DNA from: JAURDE01 sp965365285
Lineage (GTDB): Bacteria > Bdellovibrionota > Bacteriovoracia > Bacteriovoracales > Bacteriovoracaceae
Length of the DNA stretch: 64,000 nucleotides
Direction: 5' to 3'
NCBI GenBank assembly: GCA_965365285.1
Contig: CBDUBC010000004.1
Location: 1 to 64,000, forward strand
The position numbers and the translations under genes were made by a program. Below the pieces are notes generated by a model. The model was not told the DNA's origin. It worked only from the letters and a program-made list of their open reading frames with translations, and ran no database searches. Of this stretch, positions 26,029 through 36,365 are shown piece after piece (within the stretch, counting starts at the first letter, position 1; every line of letters begins with the position of its first letter).

Positions 26029-27372
26029 ATGGGTTTTAAAAAAATTCTGATCGCTAACCGTGGTGAAATTGCTGTTAGGATTCTCAGAACATGTAAAGAA
26101 TTAGGAATAGAAACAGTTTGCGTTCACTCTTCCGCCGATGAAAGCTCTTTGCACGTTAAGCTTGCTGACGAATCCGTTTGTATCGGTCCTGCAAAATCAC
26201 CGCTCAGTTATCTAAACATTCCTGCAATTCTCTCAGCCGCCGAAATTACGGGTGCGGAAGCAATCCATCCAGGCTTTGGTTTTCTATCTGAGAATAAAGA
26301 ATTTGCTCAAATGTGCGAAAAGTGGGGACTTACTTTTATAGGTCCAAACACCGATTGCATTGATCGAATGGGAAGTAAGATTATCTCAAAAGAAATCGCG
26401 ATCGAAGCGGGTTGTCCAGTTCTTCAACCAATTAAAATTAATGATTCCACCGATGAAGAAATTCTTGGTCACGTAAGAGAAATGGGTTTTCCTGTTCTCA
26501 TTAAAGCCTCTGCAGGCGGTGGTGGTCGAGGAATGCAGAGAATTGATAAAGAAGATAATCTTTTTCCTGCGATTAAAAGACTGAAGCAAGAAGCTAAAAT
26601 TGGTTTTGGGGATGACACTCTTTTTATTGAAAAGTTTATTGAAAATCCAAGACACGTTGAAGTCCAAATTATTGCCGATAAACATGGAAACGTAGTTCAT
26701 CTTGGAGAAAGAGATTGTACTATTCAAAGGCGATATCAAAAAGTAATTGAAGAAAGTCCATGCCCAGTTCTTGATGAACAGGGCAGGGAAGAAATATGCC
26801 AAGCGGCCGTCAACCTAGCAAAATTTGTAGGGTATGACTCTGCTGGAACAGTTGAATTCCTCTATGATCAAAACCAAAAAAAGTTTTATTTCATGGAGAT
26901 GAATACAAGAATTCAAGTTGAACATCCAGTAACTGAGCAAAGGACTGGAATTGATTTAATTGCTCAAATGATTCGAGTTGCAGAAGGTGAGCGTCTTCCC
27001 TTTACTCAGGAAGAGGTAAAGTTTTCCGGTCATTCCATTGAGTGTCGGCTAAATGCCGAAGATCCAGTTACTTTTTTACCTTCACCCGGCAAAATTATCC
27101 ATTATCACAGACCTGGTGGTATCGGGATTAGAGTCGATGACTTCATTTACTCTGGTTATACGGTTTCTCCATTTTATGATTCTATGATTGCGAAAGTAAT
27201 CGTTTCAGCGAACACAAGAACCGAGGCAATTTCGCGAATGAATAGGGCCCTAAAAGAAGCGGTTATAGAGGGAATTAAGACCAATCGAGAGCTTCATTTA
27301 CGGATAATTAATCACCCTGATTTCATAGGAAATAATTACGCCACCGACTTTTTAACGACTAAATTATCGTAA
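26029..27372 (+). CDS. accC: biotin carboxylase subunit of acetyl-CoA carboxylase
   Basis: AccC carboxylates the biotin of AccB using ATP and bicarbonate. The 447 residues contain the N-terminal KILIANRGEIAVRI motif, the ATP-grasp glycine loop KASAGGGGRGM, ERDCTIQRRYQKVIEESP, and the catalytic EMNTRIQVEHPVTE segment. Length matches single-subunit bacterial AccC. The carboxyltransferase genes accA/accD are not in this window. Confidence 0.97.
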   Translation: MGFKKILIANRGEIAVRILRTCKELGIETVCVHSSADESSLHVKLADESVCIGPAKSPLSYLNIPAILSAAEITGAEAIHPGFGFLSENKEFAQMCEKWGLTFIGPNTDCIDRMGSKIISKEIAIEAGCPVLQPIKINDSTDEEILGHVREMGFPVLIKASAGGGGRGMQRIDKEDNLFPAIKRLKQEAKIGFGDDTLFIEKFIENPRHVEVQIIADKHGNVVHLGERDCTIQRRYQKVIEESPCPVLDEQGREEICQAAVNLAKFVGYDSAGTVEFLYDQNQKKFYFMEMNTRIQVEHPVTEQRTGIDLIAQMIRVAEGERLPFTQEEVKFSGHSIECRLNAEDPVTFLPSPGKIIHYHRPGGIGIRVDDFIYSGYTVSPFYDSMIAKVIVSANTRTEAISRMNRALKEAVIEGIKTNRELHLRIINHPDFIGNNYATDFLTTKLS

Positions 27373-27432
27373 AATTAAGATAGGGGAAACCCTTTTAATT
27401 TTAAAGGCTTATTTAGTCTCAAAGGGTCGTTT

Positions 27433-28893
27433 ATGGATGAACTAGAGATGCACCAACTGAAGGATTTATTGATTGATCCTGAAGTTGAAGTTGGTTTCAA
27501 AAAAAGACAAACTCTCAATTTTTTAAAACGCATTTACACTTCAATGGAAAAGCAAAAAGATATTCTTCTGCTTAAAAATTTTTGTGAAGATCTTATGGAT
27601 TCAGAAAAAAGAGAGGCCGTTGAACTTATTTTAAGGAATTTAAATTATTCATTCATTGAAGGTCACTGGTTAAGTTTTAAAAAAATTGAATTTAAATTAT
27701 TAAAACTTAAGGGTGATATAGAAAAACAAAATAAGCTTTTTATTAGCCTGTTAGAATACTGCGCTTTAAGAAAACTTTACTCCAAAGGGCTCGAGCTTCT
27801 TGAGGTTCATGGTCATAGTCTTTTTCCTGAGCAGTATTTTGTTTTTCAACTTCTATTTATGACCCAAAAAGGTGATGGTGATACCCTTGATAAAAAAGAA
27901 GAATTTCATTTTATTTTAGATCGCTATATCTCTGGCGTTACCTTAGGCTTTGATAAGCTTGATCAGCTCCTCGAATCTCAGCTTCTGTCTCAAAATATTA
28001 ATTTACTCGATGCGACTACGCCAAAGATTCTTTACTGTTTAAAGGTCAAATATATCATTAATAAAATAGAGCTTAAATCTAAGCTTGGTCATAAAACTCT
28101 AAACGAGCGTGAACAGATACTAAATTCTCTTTATCAGAGAATAGTGCTCTCACCTAATGAGATAGTTTATTATTTACTAATCACCCAGCTTGGACTTGTG
28201 CTGAAAAGAAAAAAACTACTCTTAAGTATTAAAGCAGCAGCACTTTCAAACTCAGAAATGAAAGGAAGTAAGCCCTACCTTGAAAATGCACTAGAACACC
28301 TGTTTAAAAAGATTATTACCACTAAAGATGAACCCATAGATGAGGCGGAGTTGGATAAAGAACTCCTCAGTCTTATAGGATTAGAACAAAATGAAGAGGT
28401 ACAGAAACCTATCAAAGCAAAGAAAGGAAACCCTTTTGTTTTTCATAATATTTCTTTTGAAGAAAGAAAACTGCAGCATCTTTTAAAGAGTTGTGAATTT
28501 TTGCATAAAAATGATGTAGAGAAATATTTTAAAGATATTTTAGCCTCCTTTATTTATCTAAGTGGATATCAATTAGCATTAGATTTTATCGATCAATACA
28601 GTGAGTTATGGGTGAAAGATGTTGCTCAGGAAATTGAACGAGATTATCTCAAAGCAGAAATTTTATTACTACAAGAGAAATATCCTGATGCTGAGGCACT
28701 GGCAAGAGAATGTATAGATCGTCATCCCTTGAAAGAGGAAGAGAAAATTAACTTTTTTTATGTCTTAGGTTGTGCCAAAAGTGGGCAGGGACATAAATCG
28801 GAAGCTTTGGGTATTTTTTCGACGATAAAATCCCAGCGACCAAATTACCGATCTGTAAAATGGAGATTAAAAGAGATTGAAAGCACTCAATAA
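27433..28893 (+). CDS. TPR-like helical protein of unknown function
   Basis: This is a 486-residue soluble protein without signal peptide or membrane segment. It is leucine- and lysine-rich and almost wholly helical. The C-terminal third (about 370-485) reads as TPR-like repeats, for example YLKAEILLLQEKYPDAEALA and NFFYVLGCAKSGQGHKSEAL. I do not recognise a named family. It overlaps the TamB-like gene by 17 bases, suggesting co-expression with outer-membrane assembly genes. Confidence 0.75.
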   Translation: MDELEMHQLKDLLIDPEVEVGFKKRQTLNFLKRIYTSMEKQKDILLLKNFCEDLMDSEKREAVELILRNLNYSFIEGHWLSFKKIEFKLLKLKGDIEKQNKLFISLLEYCALRKLYSKGLELLEVHGHSLFPEQYFVFQLLFMTQKGDGDTLDKKEEFHFILDRYISGVTLGFDKLDQLLESQLLSQNINLLDATTPKILYCLKVKYIINKIELKSKLGHKTLNEREQILNSLYQRIVLSPNEIVYYLLITQLGLVLKRKKLLLSIKAAALSNSEMKGSKPYLENALEHLFKKIITTKDEPIDEAELDKELLSLIGLEQNEEVQKPIKAKKGNPFVFHNISFEERKLQHLLKSCEFLHKNDVEKYFKDILASFIYLSGYQLALDFIDQYSELWVKDVAQEIERDYLKAEILLLQEKYPDAEALARECIDRHPLKEEEKINFFYVLGCAKSGQGHKSEALGIFSTIKSQRPNYRSVKWRLKEIESTQ

Positions 28894-31800
28894 GTATTCA
28901 CTCATTTTTGCGATGCTTGTTATCATTCTGTTCTTTTCTGTTTGGAAAATAATGGAGAGTACTTATTTTTCAGATTTTATTTCAGAAAGATTTTTAGATA
29001 CAGTCGTTGAAAAGCTGGATATGGAAATTAGTTTTGAGCAAATCAAAATTAAGATCGTCCCTCTTTCCGTTGAGCTTAAAAATATTTCATTTCAAAAAAC
29101 AAAAGATCAGGATTTTTATGAAGGCCGTTTCGATAGTTTTTCGATCGAATTTGGATTTTTAGATCTTATCACTAGAAATAAAATTAATATCGAAAGTATA
29201 AGACTTGAAAAAGGACTCGCCTCTTTTTCCTCTTCCAACTCTGCTGACCAAAAAGAATATATTTTTTCTGATGAATTAAAAAATATTCTAAGCTTTCAAG
29301 ATGCTTTCCCTAATTTTGTTTATGGTAAAAATGTCATTTCCATCTTTGGATTAAGCTTTAATGATGTAGATATTAAGTTTAATGATAATTACGCATACCT
29401 TAAAAAAGCAGATTTGTGGAGAAGTCGAAAAGGGTGGCATCTCAATTTTAATATAAACTCTATTCAATCGGATGCTATACGATATGATTTTAACCAAATA
29501 GATCGTTTATCTGCTAATTTATCGCTCGTGGATGATGGAATCAAAATTAGTAACTTGGTTCTTGATAAAAAACTAGATCGACTGGAGCTTTCTGGAAATT
29601 TAAAATTACTTGATAAGAATTTATTTGTGGAATTAAATACTAAGTTTAAGGGTGACCTTCTTGAGGGATTAAGAGAACAATTCCCTAAAGTAGACTTGCT
29701 GAAACGAATGGATGCTTATTCAGACATAGAAAGCAAGATTATTCTTAAAGAAGATAAATGGAGTGCTGAAGGGAAAGCACGGTTTGAAGAATTTGAGACT
29801 CCCTATGCTAACGGAAATCGTCTTGAGGTTGGCTTTAACTATAGTAACGAAAAGGTAGTTATTAAAGAGGCGCATTATGAAAATAATCAAGGTAGTGCCA
29901 AGGTCAATTCGTCTTTTGAACTTTATGATGTAAAAAACAATAAGTTTCTAGTTAATGTTATTAATGTAAATACAGAAAAACTAGACTTACTCGACGCTCT
30001 CTACTCCGTTCCAACTCTGAGGCCTCTACGAGGGAGGCTAAGCGGTAATATTGATGTTATTATTTCAAATGAAAAGGTTGTTTTTTATGGTCAGGATGGT
30101 CTGCGGCTAGAAGCCTTTGAACTCGATTTTGAAAAGAAATATCCATTATTAAAAATAAATGCTCTTTCTCTAAAAAAGTGTGAAATATCTCTTCTTCTCC
30201 CGAACAACGATATTCTTTTAGACCTTGGTATTCTTTTTCCTAATTCTGTTGTCCTAGCAAAAGGTAGCATCACTCAGTCCGGTTTTAATATTCAAACCGA
30301 TGAATCTTTTATTGATTTAGATTCCCTAGGACCTATTTCTGGAACTCAGTTAGGGGGAAGCGGATTTATTGATTTAAAAGTGACTGGAAAAGAGAAGGTC
30401 ATTCTCGATTTTAAGTTTAAACCTGTAGACTTTACATTACTAGGTTTTCACTTCGGTGAAGTAGACTCTAGTTTTAGTATAGATCCAAGTGAGGGTTTCC
30501 TTGATATCTCAAGATTTAATTCACAGTACGGAGTGAGTAAGATTAGTGGAACTGGAAATGTAGATTTTTCGGATGACATCAATCTTAATTTAGATATGAG
30601 ACTTGATGGGGCCACAACCAATGATTCAAAAAATATCTTTAAACTCTTCTTCTCCGAAAAAGATTGGTTACCTAAAGATTTCTATATGATGTACGACGCT
30701 CGTTTTAAAGTCATGGGTAGAGTAGCACGAGATGAGCTTTTTATTGAAGGGAATCTTAGTAGCAATAATTTAAGCTATCTAAAAGAAGAGTTTGATACAA
30801 CGAATTTAAAATTTACTTATACTTCTAACGTTCTCAATTTAACGGATTTAAATTTAAATAAGAATAAAGGGGTTCTTAAGGGGGAATACCAACATAATTT
30901 TAACACGGAAAATATTAAATTAAACTTAAATTTTAATAATTGGGAACTTGCCGAGTCGAAATATTACGCTGCACTTAATTTAGGTCTTAATGGACAAATT
31001 AATGGAGGATTCAAAGCGGAAGGAAAAGTTAATGAGCTTAACGGCGATGCTTTTTTTGAAATTAAGGACACCACGGTAGCGGACCTCAACTTGCCCAATT
31101 CTACTCTTAATTTAAGTCTACGTGATCAAAAACTATCGGGAAATTTTAGATTATTAGGAACCGTAGGAATAGGACAAATTCTTTTAAATTTTAATAAGAA
31201 CATTAAAGATCGCTCAGAGTTTAATTTTGAAATCAACTCAAGAGATCTTGGCATACTTGCCGGTATACTGTCTGAACATAATCTTACAGAAAAGGATGTT
31301 AATGGTCAGATGAATATTAAAATGACAGGAGATATGAATCTATTTGACTTGAGAGATATTAATCTTGAACTTCTTATTGATAGATTTAATTTTTCAAAGA
31401 GCGATTTAATATATTCTGTTGTCCCTCAAAAAAATAAAATTTTTATTCAAGATGGCTCTGTGTCTGATTGGAATATTGAGGTCACAGGTAGAGATCAATA
31501 TTTCTCAGGTCAGGGATTTGGTGGACTTCGTGAGGGAATTCGTATTGAAAATAGTTTTATGTTTGATGGTTCCTTATTCGAATTAATAGGATCTTCATTT
31601 AAAAAGGTTCGAGGATTAATATCAGGAAAGGCAAATTTCTATGGAGATTATAAGAAAATTAACCCAGAGATTATTATTCAAGGAGAGCAAATTAATGTGA
31701 ACTCCGCTTACGTACCAGGAGTATTTGAGGGAATAAATTTTAAATCTTCTCTTAACTCAAATGAGGTCATTATTCATGATGTTAATGGAAAGTATAATGG

Positions 31801-32923
31801 AGGTGATTTTAGTGCTGATGGAATTATCCTTCTGAGAATTCCATTTCCTGCAATTAAGATCAATTATATTCTTAATAATACAAAAATAGCCGTCATGAAG
31901 AGATCCAACTTCGTTTTATCAGGTAGTGGAAAATTTGAGGGAACTCAAGCGCCGTATGAGCTTTATGGAGATCTCTATATTCCGTTTGGAAATATTAATG
32001 ATACTCTAAATGAGATTTTAAAGAAAAGAGTAGTTTCAGATGATTTTACTGTTTTCCTTCCTGGAAGAAAAAACCTTGATAAAATTGAACTTATTAAACT
32101 CAATATAAATCTTGATATCACTAAGCCAATCGTTATTAGGAATAATATCTCAGAATTAAGTTTTAGAGGGAAACTCAATATCTTTGGTTATCCGGCCAAC
32201 CCTCTTGTAAAAGGGCAGCTTAATTTTTCACCACAAGCATCTAAATTTATTTTTAAGGGTAATGAATTTATTTTGAATGAAGGGCGAATTAATTTTCTTG
32301 AAAATGAAGCAAAAATTGATCCTGAATTTAGCTTTTTAGGTGTTTCCAAAATTAATGAGTATGAGATTCGGATTGCTGCGAAAGGAAGAGGCCGGGATCT
32401 TGACTTTAAGTTGAGTTCAGAACCAAGTTTGAGTCAGGAAGATATTTTATCTCTACTAACTTTAGGTGTTACTAGTCAAGCTTCGAAAAGTCTTCAAGCA
32501 AAAGATCGGGAATCGCTTACATCAATCGGTATTGGTAGTCTTATTATGGACCAGTTCCAAATTAATGAAGGACTCAACTCAACTCTTGGTCTTCGATTAA
32601 GTGTAACTCCAGAATTTGCGGACGAAACAGAAATTGATCCATTGTCAGGACGAACATCCGGTGCAGGAGGAACGACTTCTCGTGTAAGATCAGCTACTCG
32701 AATTAAGGTCAAAAAGAAAATAACAAATAAGCTCGATATGTCTCTATCTAGTACGGTGGGTGGGTCTATTGAGCAAAAACAAGAAATGAACCTTGATTAC
32801 AATATTAATAAGAATATTTTGCTCCAAGGGATTTACGAGATTAAATCCAGTAATGAGCAAGAGTCCTCTGAGGACCCAACATCCATAGGGGCAGATTTAA
32901 AGTTTAGGTGGTTTTTTAAATGA
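28877..32923 (+). CDS. tamB: TamB-like (DUF490/AsmA-like) translocation and lipid-transport protein
   Basis: This giant protein of 1348 residues has one N-terminal membrane anchor (about 9-25). A very long, repetitive beta-rich periplasmic part of short alternating hydrophobic strands is expected to fold as a lipid-binding groove, and the conserved C-terminal TamB domain covers about the last 350 residues (for example LSSEPSLSQEDILSLLTLGV). TamB-type proteins link inner and outer membranes and cooperate with an Omp85-family barrel, encoded here immediately downstream with a 4-base overlap. The start is a TTG at 28877 inside the previous gene. Confidence 0.88.
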   Translation: MKALNKYSLIFAMLVIILFFSVWKIMESTYFSDFISERFLDTVVEKLDMEISFEQIKIKIVPLSVELKNISFQKTKDQDFYEGRFDSFSIEFGFLDLITRNKINIESIRLEKGLASFSSSNSADQKEYIFSDELKNILSFQDAFPNFVYGKNVISIFGLSFNDVDIKFNDNYAYLKKADLWRSRKGWHLNFNINSIQSDAIRYDFNQIDRLSANLSLVDDGIKISNLVLDKKLDRLELSGNLKLLDKNLFVELNTKFKGDLLEGLREQFPKVDLLKRMDAYSDIESKIILKEDKWSAEGKARFEEFETPYANGNRLEVGFNYSNEKVVIKEAHYENNQGSAKVNSSFELYDVKNNKFLVNVINVNTEKLDLLDALYSVPTLRPLRGRLSGNIDVIISNEKVVFYGQDGLRLEAFELDFEKKYPLLKINALSLKKCEISLLLPNNDILLDLGILFPNSVVLAKGSITQSGFNIQTDESFIDLDSLGPISGTQLGGSGFIDLKVTGKEKVILDFKFKPVDFTLLGFHFGEVDSSFSIDPSEGFLDISRFNSQYGVSKISGTGNVDFSDDINLNLDMRLDGATTNDSKNIFKLFFSEKDWLPKDFYMMYDARFKVMGRVARDELFIEGNLSSNNLSYLKEEFDTTNLKFTYTSNVLNLTDLNLNKNKGVLKGEYQHNFNTENIKLNLNFNNWELAESKYYAALNLGLNGQINGGFKAEGKVNELNGDAFFEIKDTTVADLNLPNSTLNLSLRDQKLSGNFRLLGTVGIGQILLNFNKNIKDRSEFNFEINSRDLGILAGILSEHNLTEKDVNGQMNIKMTGDMNLFDLRDINLELLIDRFNFSKSDLIYSVVPQKNKIFIQDGSVSDWNIEVTGRDQYFSGQGFGGLREGIRIENSFMFDGSLFELIGSSFKKVRGLISGKANFYGDYKKINPEIIIQGEQINVNSAYVPGVFEGINFKSSLNSNEVIIHDVNGKYNGGDFSADGIILLRIPFPAIKINYILNNTKIAVMKRSNFVLSGSGKFEGTQAPYELYGDLYIPFGNINDTLNEILKKRVVSDDFTVFLPGRKNLDKIELIKLNINLDITKPIVIRNNISELSFRGKLNIFGYPANPLVKGQLNFSPQASKFIFKGNEFILNEGRINFLENEAKIDPEFSFLGVSKINEYEIRIAAKGRGRDLDFKLSSEPSLSQEDILSLLTLGVTSQASKSLQAKDRESLTSIGIGSLIMDQFQINEGLNSTLGLRLSVTPEFADETEIDPLSGRTSGAGGTTSRVRSATRIKVKKKITNKLDMSLSSTVGGSIEQKQEMNLDYNINKNILLQGIYEIKSSNEQESSEDPTSIGADLKFRWFFK

Positions 32924-35766
32924 TTAAGGCATTTGTCCTTACATTTATTTTTCTTATTTCCACAAACCTGTGGGGTAAGGATATCTATTATTTTAATTCT
33001 ATTGAAGTGAACTGTTTTCAAAATCAAGGGTGTGAACGCTACCAAGATCGTTATGACAGTCTAAAAGATGTGGAAATTGAAATTGAGGACTTAAAAGAGC
33101 TTTTTCGCCTCTCATTAACAGATGATGGGATTAGAGAGTTTAATTACTCTATTGCAAAACAGGATGATAGTTCAATTCTTAAGATATTTATTAAACAAAA
33201 TCCAATCATAGAAAACATTCAATTTAAGGCTAATGTAGAGCTCCAAAATCAAGAGTTAGAAAAATATGTTACCTTTAAAGTAGGGAGTTACTACAATAAG
33301 GGACAGTATGAAACCTCTGTGGAAAACTTAAAAAAATATTTAACAGATAGAGGGTTTCAGGGAATTGAAATTAAGATGAACACTAAGGAAAAAGACGATG
33401 GTGTTGTTTTAGATTTTGATATTTTTATAGATAAAATTTTAAAAGTAAAAAGAGTTGAGGTTGTTGATGAACAAGGTCAGTATCTTTTTGATATTGAAAA
33501 AAGATTTTTTGGTCTTTATGACGAAGTGGTGGATGAGCTCAAATTCAGTCTATTAGTCGACCAACTTTCCAATGAATTTTTTCAAGAGGGATATTTTAAC
33601 AGTAAAGTCGAGGTCCAGCCTAAGACTCTGGTTGGAGATCGAGTAGTTTTTAAAATCAAAATCACTAAAGGGAATCGATTTCTTTTCAGTTTTTATGGCA
33701 AATCTATTTTTTCTCGATACGATCTAAGTGGCTTTGTGCGAAATGAGATAAAAAAGAATGTCGTTGTGCTTTCGAGTTCTGAACTCATCGATATATTAAA
33801 GGCTCGTTTTAATGAGCGAGGTATTTATGGAACTAAAATCACTTTTAGGGAAGCATCCGGGAAAACCAAGTTTAAAGAAAACTTTAAAACGACCTATTTT
33901 TACATAAAGCAAGGCAAGAAGGCCAAGATCACAAAAATAGATTTTAAAGGAAACTCAATCTTTAGTGATGAAGAGCTTTTAGATTTTTACTATGAAAAAT
34001 CTTCAGTCCTAGCGGGTAGAGATATTTTAGATAATGCCTTTTTAGATGATTTTAAAAGACACCTACGTATTAAATATCTTGAAAAAGGATATATTTTTGT
34101 TGAAGTGACCTCGCCTCGAATTATCATGGATGAAGAAACCTTTGAGTCTACAGTCAGCTATAGAATACGTGAAAATGATCCTGCTTTTGTTGATAAAGTG
34201 CTTTTAAATAATATCTCATCAACCCTTGCCCAATCGATTCGAGAAAAAATAACGAATAAACCCGAAACACCTCTTAACGTCATCGCCTTGGAGAATGATA
34301 TTAATTTAATTGAAAGAGAGGTAAGAGAAGCGGGATACTATTTTGCTAAAATTGTGAATAATAATAAACGAGAGATGGTGCAGTATAGTAAAAACTATGA
34401 AAAAGCATCTCTCAACATTAGTTTCTTTACTGGAAAAAAGGCTATTTTTCAAAACCTGATCATTACAGGAAATATTAAAACACGAAATATTGTTATTGCT
34501 AGAGAAGTCTTACTTAATAGAGGAGATATTATAACTCCTAAAACACTATCCGATATTAGAGATCGACTTTCAGGTCTAAATCTTTTTTCATCGATTAATA
34601 TTACTCCTCTTATTACCAATGAAGACTCCAATGATGATCATTACCACATCAATCTTGTAATCAATGTAAGAGAAAAGGACTCTATTTCTCTTGTTCTCGC
34701 ACCAGGATTTCGAACGGACCTTGGTGTTAAACTCTCTACAGAACTAAGCTTTAATAATTTTACAGGTATGGATCGAGAACTTTCAATTACGGCCAATGCA
34801 AACCAAAGACTTAACTTCAGTAATCTTGATGATAGAAGGCGAAGAGAAGAAAAGAGAATGATTGAATACTCTCTGAAAACTAGCTTTCTTGAGCCGTACC
34901 TCTTTGGAAAAAAAATTGAATTTGAAACATCTCTCACTGGCTCCAGAAAAAGATTTAGAGGATTTGATGCCGATATTATTGGTTATTCCGCGTCTTTGAG
35001 TAAGACATTCTGGGATTTCTTCACGACCAGTTTAGAGTATCAATTAGAAATCATCTCGCAATTTGATGCAACCGAAGAAAAAGATAGAGGAAGTTTTAGG
35101 ATTGGTAGTATTACACCATCAATTGCTCTTGATTTTAGAAACAATAAGGTTAATCCTACGAGTGGACTCTTTATGGCGCTCTCCTGGGAATTTGCAAACC
35201 CTTACTTTTATTCTCAAAAGAACGAAGAACTTACAATTAACTTTAATAGATTAGTTTCAAGGAATAAGTTTTATCTCCCTGTTACAGACAATTTCTCCTT
35301 TGCGTTTTCTATTGCAGCAGGAGTTGAAAAAAACTTTTCCTCGGAACTCAAAAATGATGGGTCAGGTGAGACAAAAGGATTTATTCCATCCATCAAAGTT
35401 TTTAGGCTAGACGGGATTGATACTGTTAGAGGTTATCGTGATGTAGAAATCAATCGAGTAGAGTCTGGAGAGGATATTTCTGATTTTCGAATTGATAATA
35501 TGGCCTATTTTGGGGTCTTTAAGTTCGAGCCAAGATACCTCCTTGACGACACCATGATGTTGGCGCTCTTCTTTGATGCTGGGCGCGTATATGTGAATCA
35601 CTTTAAGCCTTTAGATATGAGAACCTCAGCAGGACTGAGTTTCAAGCTACTTACACCGGTCGGATCCCTCGATTTCGATTATGGGGCGAAGCTGAAACGA
35701 AATTATGACAATTTTGGAGGACGAGAAACTTTTGGTAGATTCCATCTTTCAATAGGCTTTTTCTAG
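32920..35766 (+). CDS. Omp85-family outer-membrane protein (BamA/TamA type) with POTRA domains
   Basis: This 948-residue protein has a signal peptide (cleavage near NLWGK), several POTRA domains across about 70-590 and a C-terminal 16-strand barrel domain (about 610-948). The loop-6 motif appears as DTVRGYRD (VRGF/Y-type) and the protein ends in aromatic FF, the usual beta-signal. Being coupled to tamB it is most likely the TamA partner, but it is much longer than E. coli TamA (577), closer to or above BamA size. I leave the symbol open. Confidence 0.88.
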   Translation: MIKAFVLTFIFLISTNLWGKDIYYFNSIEVNCFQNQGCERYQDRYDSLKDVEIEIEDLKELFRLSLTDDGIREFNYSIAKQDDSSILKIFIKQNPIIENIQFKANVELQNQELEKYVTFKVGSYYNKGQYETSVENLKKYLTDRGFQGIEIKMNTKEKDDGVVLDFDIFIDKILKVKRVEVVDEQGQYLFDIEKRFFGLYDEVVDELKFSLLVDQLSNEFFQEGYFNSKVEVQPKTLVGDRVVFKIKITKGNRFLFSFYGKSIFSRYDLSGFVRNEIKKNVVVLSSSELIDILKARFNERGIYGTKITFREASGKTKFKENFKTTYFYIKQGKKAKITKIDFKGNSIFSDEELLDFYYEKSSVLAGRDILDNAFLDDFKRHLRIKYLEKGYIFVEVTSPRIIMDEETFESTVSYRIRENDPAFVDKVLLNNISSTLAQSIREKITNKPETPLNVIALENDINLIEREVREAGYYFAKIVNNNKREMVQYSKNYEKASLNISFFTGKKAIFQNLIITGNIKTRNIVIAREVLLNRGDIITPKTLSDIRDRLSGLNLFSSINITPLITNEDSNDDHYHINLVINVREKDSISLVLAPGFRTDLGVKLSTELSFNNFTGMDRELSITANANQRLNFSNLDDRRRREEKRMIEYSLKTSFLEPYLFGKKIEFETSLTGSRKRFRGFDADIIGYSASLSKTFWDFFTTSLEYQLEIISQFDATEEKDRGSFRIGSITPSIALDFRNNKVNPTSGLFMALSWEFANPYFYSQKNEELTINFNRLVSRNKFYLPVTDNFSFAFSIAAGVEKNFSSELKNDGSGETKGFIPSIKVFRLDGIDTVRGYRDVEINRVESGEDISDFRIDNMAYFGVFKFEPRYLLDDTMMLALFFDAGRVYVNHFKPLDMRTSAGLSFKLLTPVGSLDFDYGAKLKRNYDNFGGRETFGRFHLSIGFF

Positions 35767-35809
35767 TAAAATCGGTACGTTATATTATTGGGCCGATCAG
35801 CATTTTTAG

Positions 35810-35838
35810 TTGACTCTATCCTCAAATTTTTCTATAAG
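35810..35838 (+). promoter_or_regulatory. sigma-70-type promoter of rplM-rpsI
   Basis: TTGACT at 35810-35815, a 17-base spacer and TATAAG at 35833-35838. It predicts a leader of about 65 bases before the rplM ATG at 35910. Confidence 0.7.
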
Positions 35839-35853
35839 AGCTAGACTTTATTA

Positions 35854-35888
35854 GTGTTTCTTTAGGTATCTTTCAGAAGAAGAGACAC
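35854..35888 (+). promoter_or_regulatory. hairpin in the rplM leader
   Basis: GTGTTTCTT at 35854-35862 pairs with AAGAGACAC at 35880-35888 (nine pairs, one G-U) around a 17-base loop. It sits in the untranslated leader between promoter and ribosome-binding site, where L13 autoregulatory leaders occur in other bacteria. The regulatory role is inference. Confidence 0.4.
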
Positions 35889-35909
35889 GACTATTTAGGA
35901 AGGTTGTAA

Positions 35910-36347
35910 ATGTACACTGAAAAAAGCTTTGTTTTGAAACCAAAAGAAGCCACTAAGAATTGGTTTGTAGTTGATGCTACAGATGTTGTTGTTGGTAGAC
36001 TTGCTACTCAAGTTGCTGACGTTCTTAGAGGAAAGAATAATCCTCAATACACCCCAAACACTGATTCTGGTGATTTCGTTGTTGTTATCAATGCAGAAAA
36101 AGTTAAGTTTACTGGAAATAAACTTTTAAATAAAAAGTATTATAGAGTTTCTGGTTATATGGGTGGTCTTAAGACAACTTCTGCTCAAGAAATGCTTAAA
36201 AATGCTCCTGAAAGAGTCATCATGGAAGCTGTTAAGGGAATGCTTCCAAAGAATTCCCTAGGTAGAAAACAACTTACTAAGCTTAAAGTGTATGCTGGTG
36301 AAAACCACGATCACGAAGCTCAAAAACCACAAAAGATGGAAGTTTAA
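35910..36347 (+). CDS. rplM: 50S ribosomal protein L13
   Basis: L13 is an early-assembly protein of the large subunit. The 145 residues carry the conserved N-terminal WFVVDATDVVVGRLATQVA, HGN-equivalent lines, KYYRVSGYMGG and the MLPKNSLGRKQLTKLKVY signature. Length is normal. It is followed 18 bases later by rpsI, the usual pair. Confidence 0.97.
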   Translation: MYTEKSFVLKPKEATKNWFVVDATDVVVGRLATQVADVLRGKNNPQYTPNTDSGDFVVVINAEKVKFTGNKLLNKKYYRVSGYMGGLKTTSAQEMLKNAPERVIMEAVKGMLPKNSLGRKQLTKLKVYAGENHDHEAQKPQKMEV

Positions 36348-36365
36348 TCATAAGGATATTTTAAT

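Noticed and set aside
26386..26802. 138-codon minus-strand frame
   Set aside because: Antisense to the ATP-grasp part of accC; no independent support.
27381..27402. terminator after accC (AGGG-GAAA-CCCT then T-rich)
   Set aside because: The stem is only about four pairs and the T-run is interrupted; too weak to claim.
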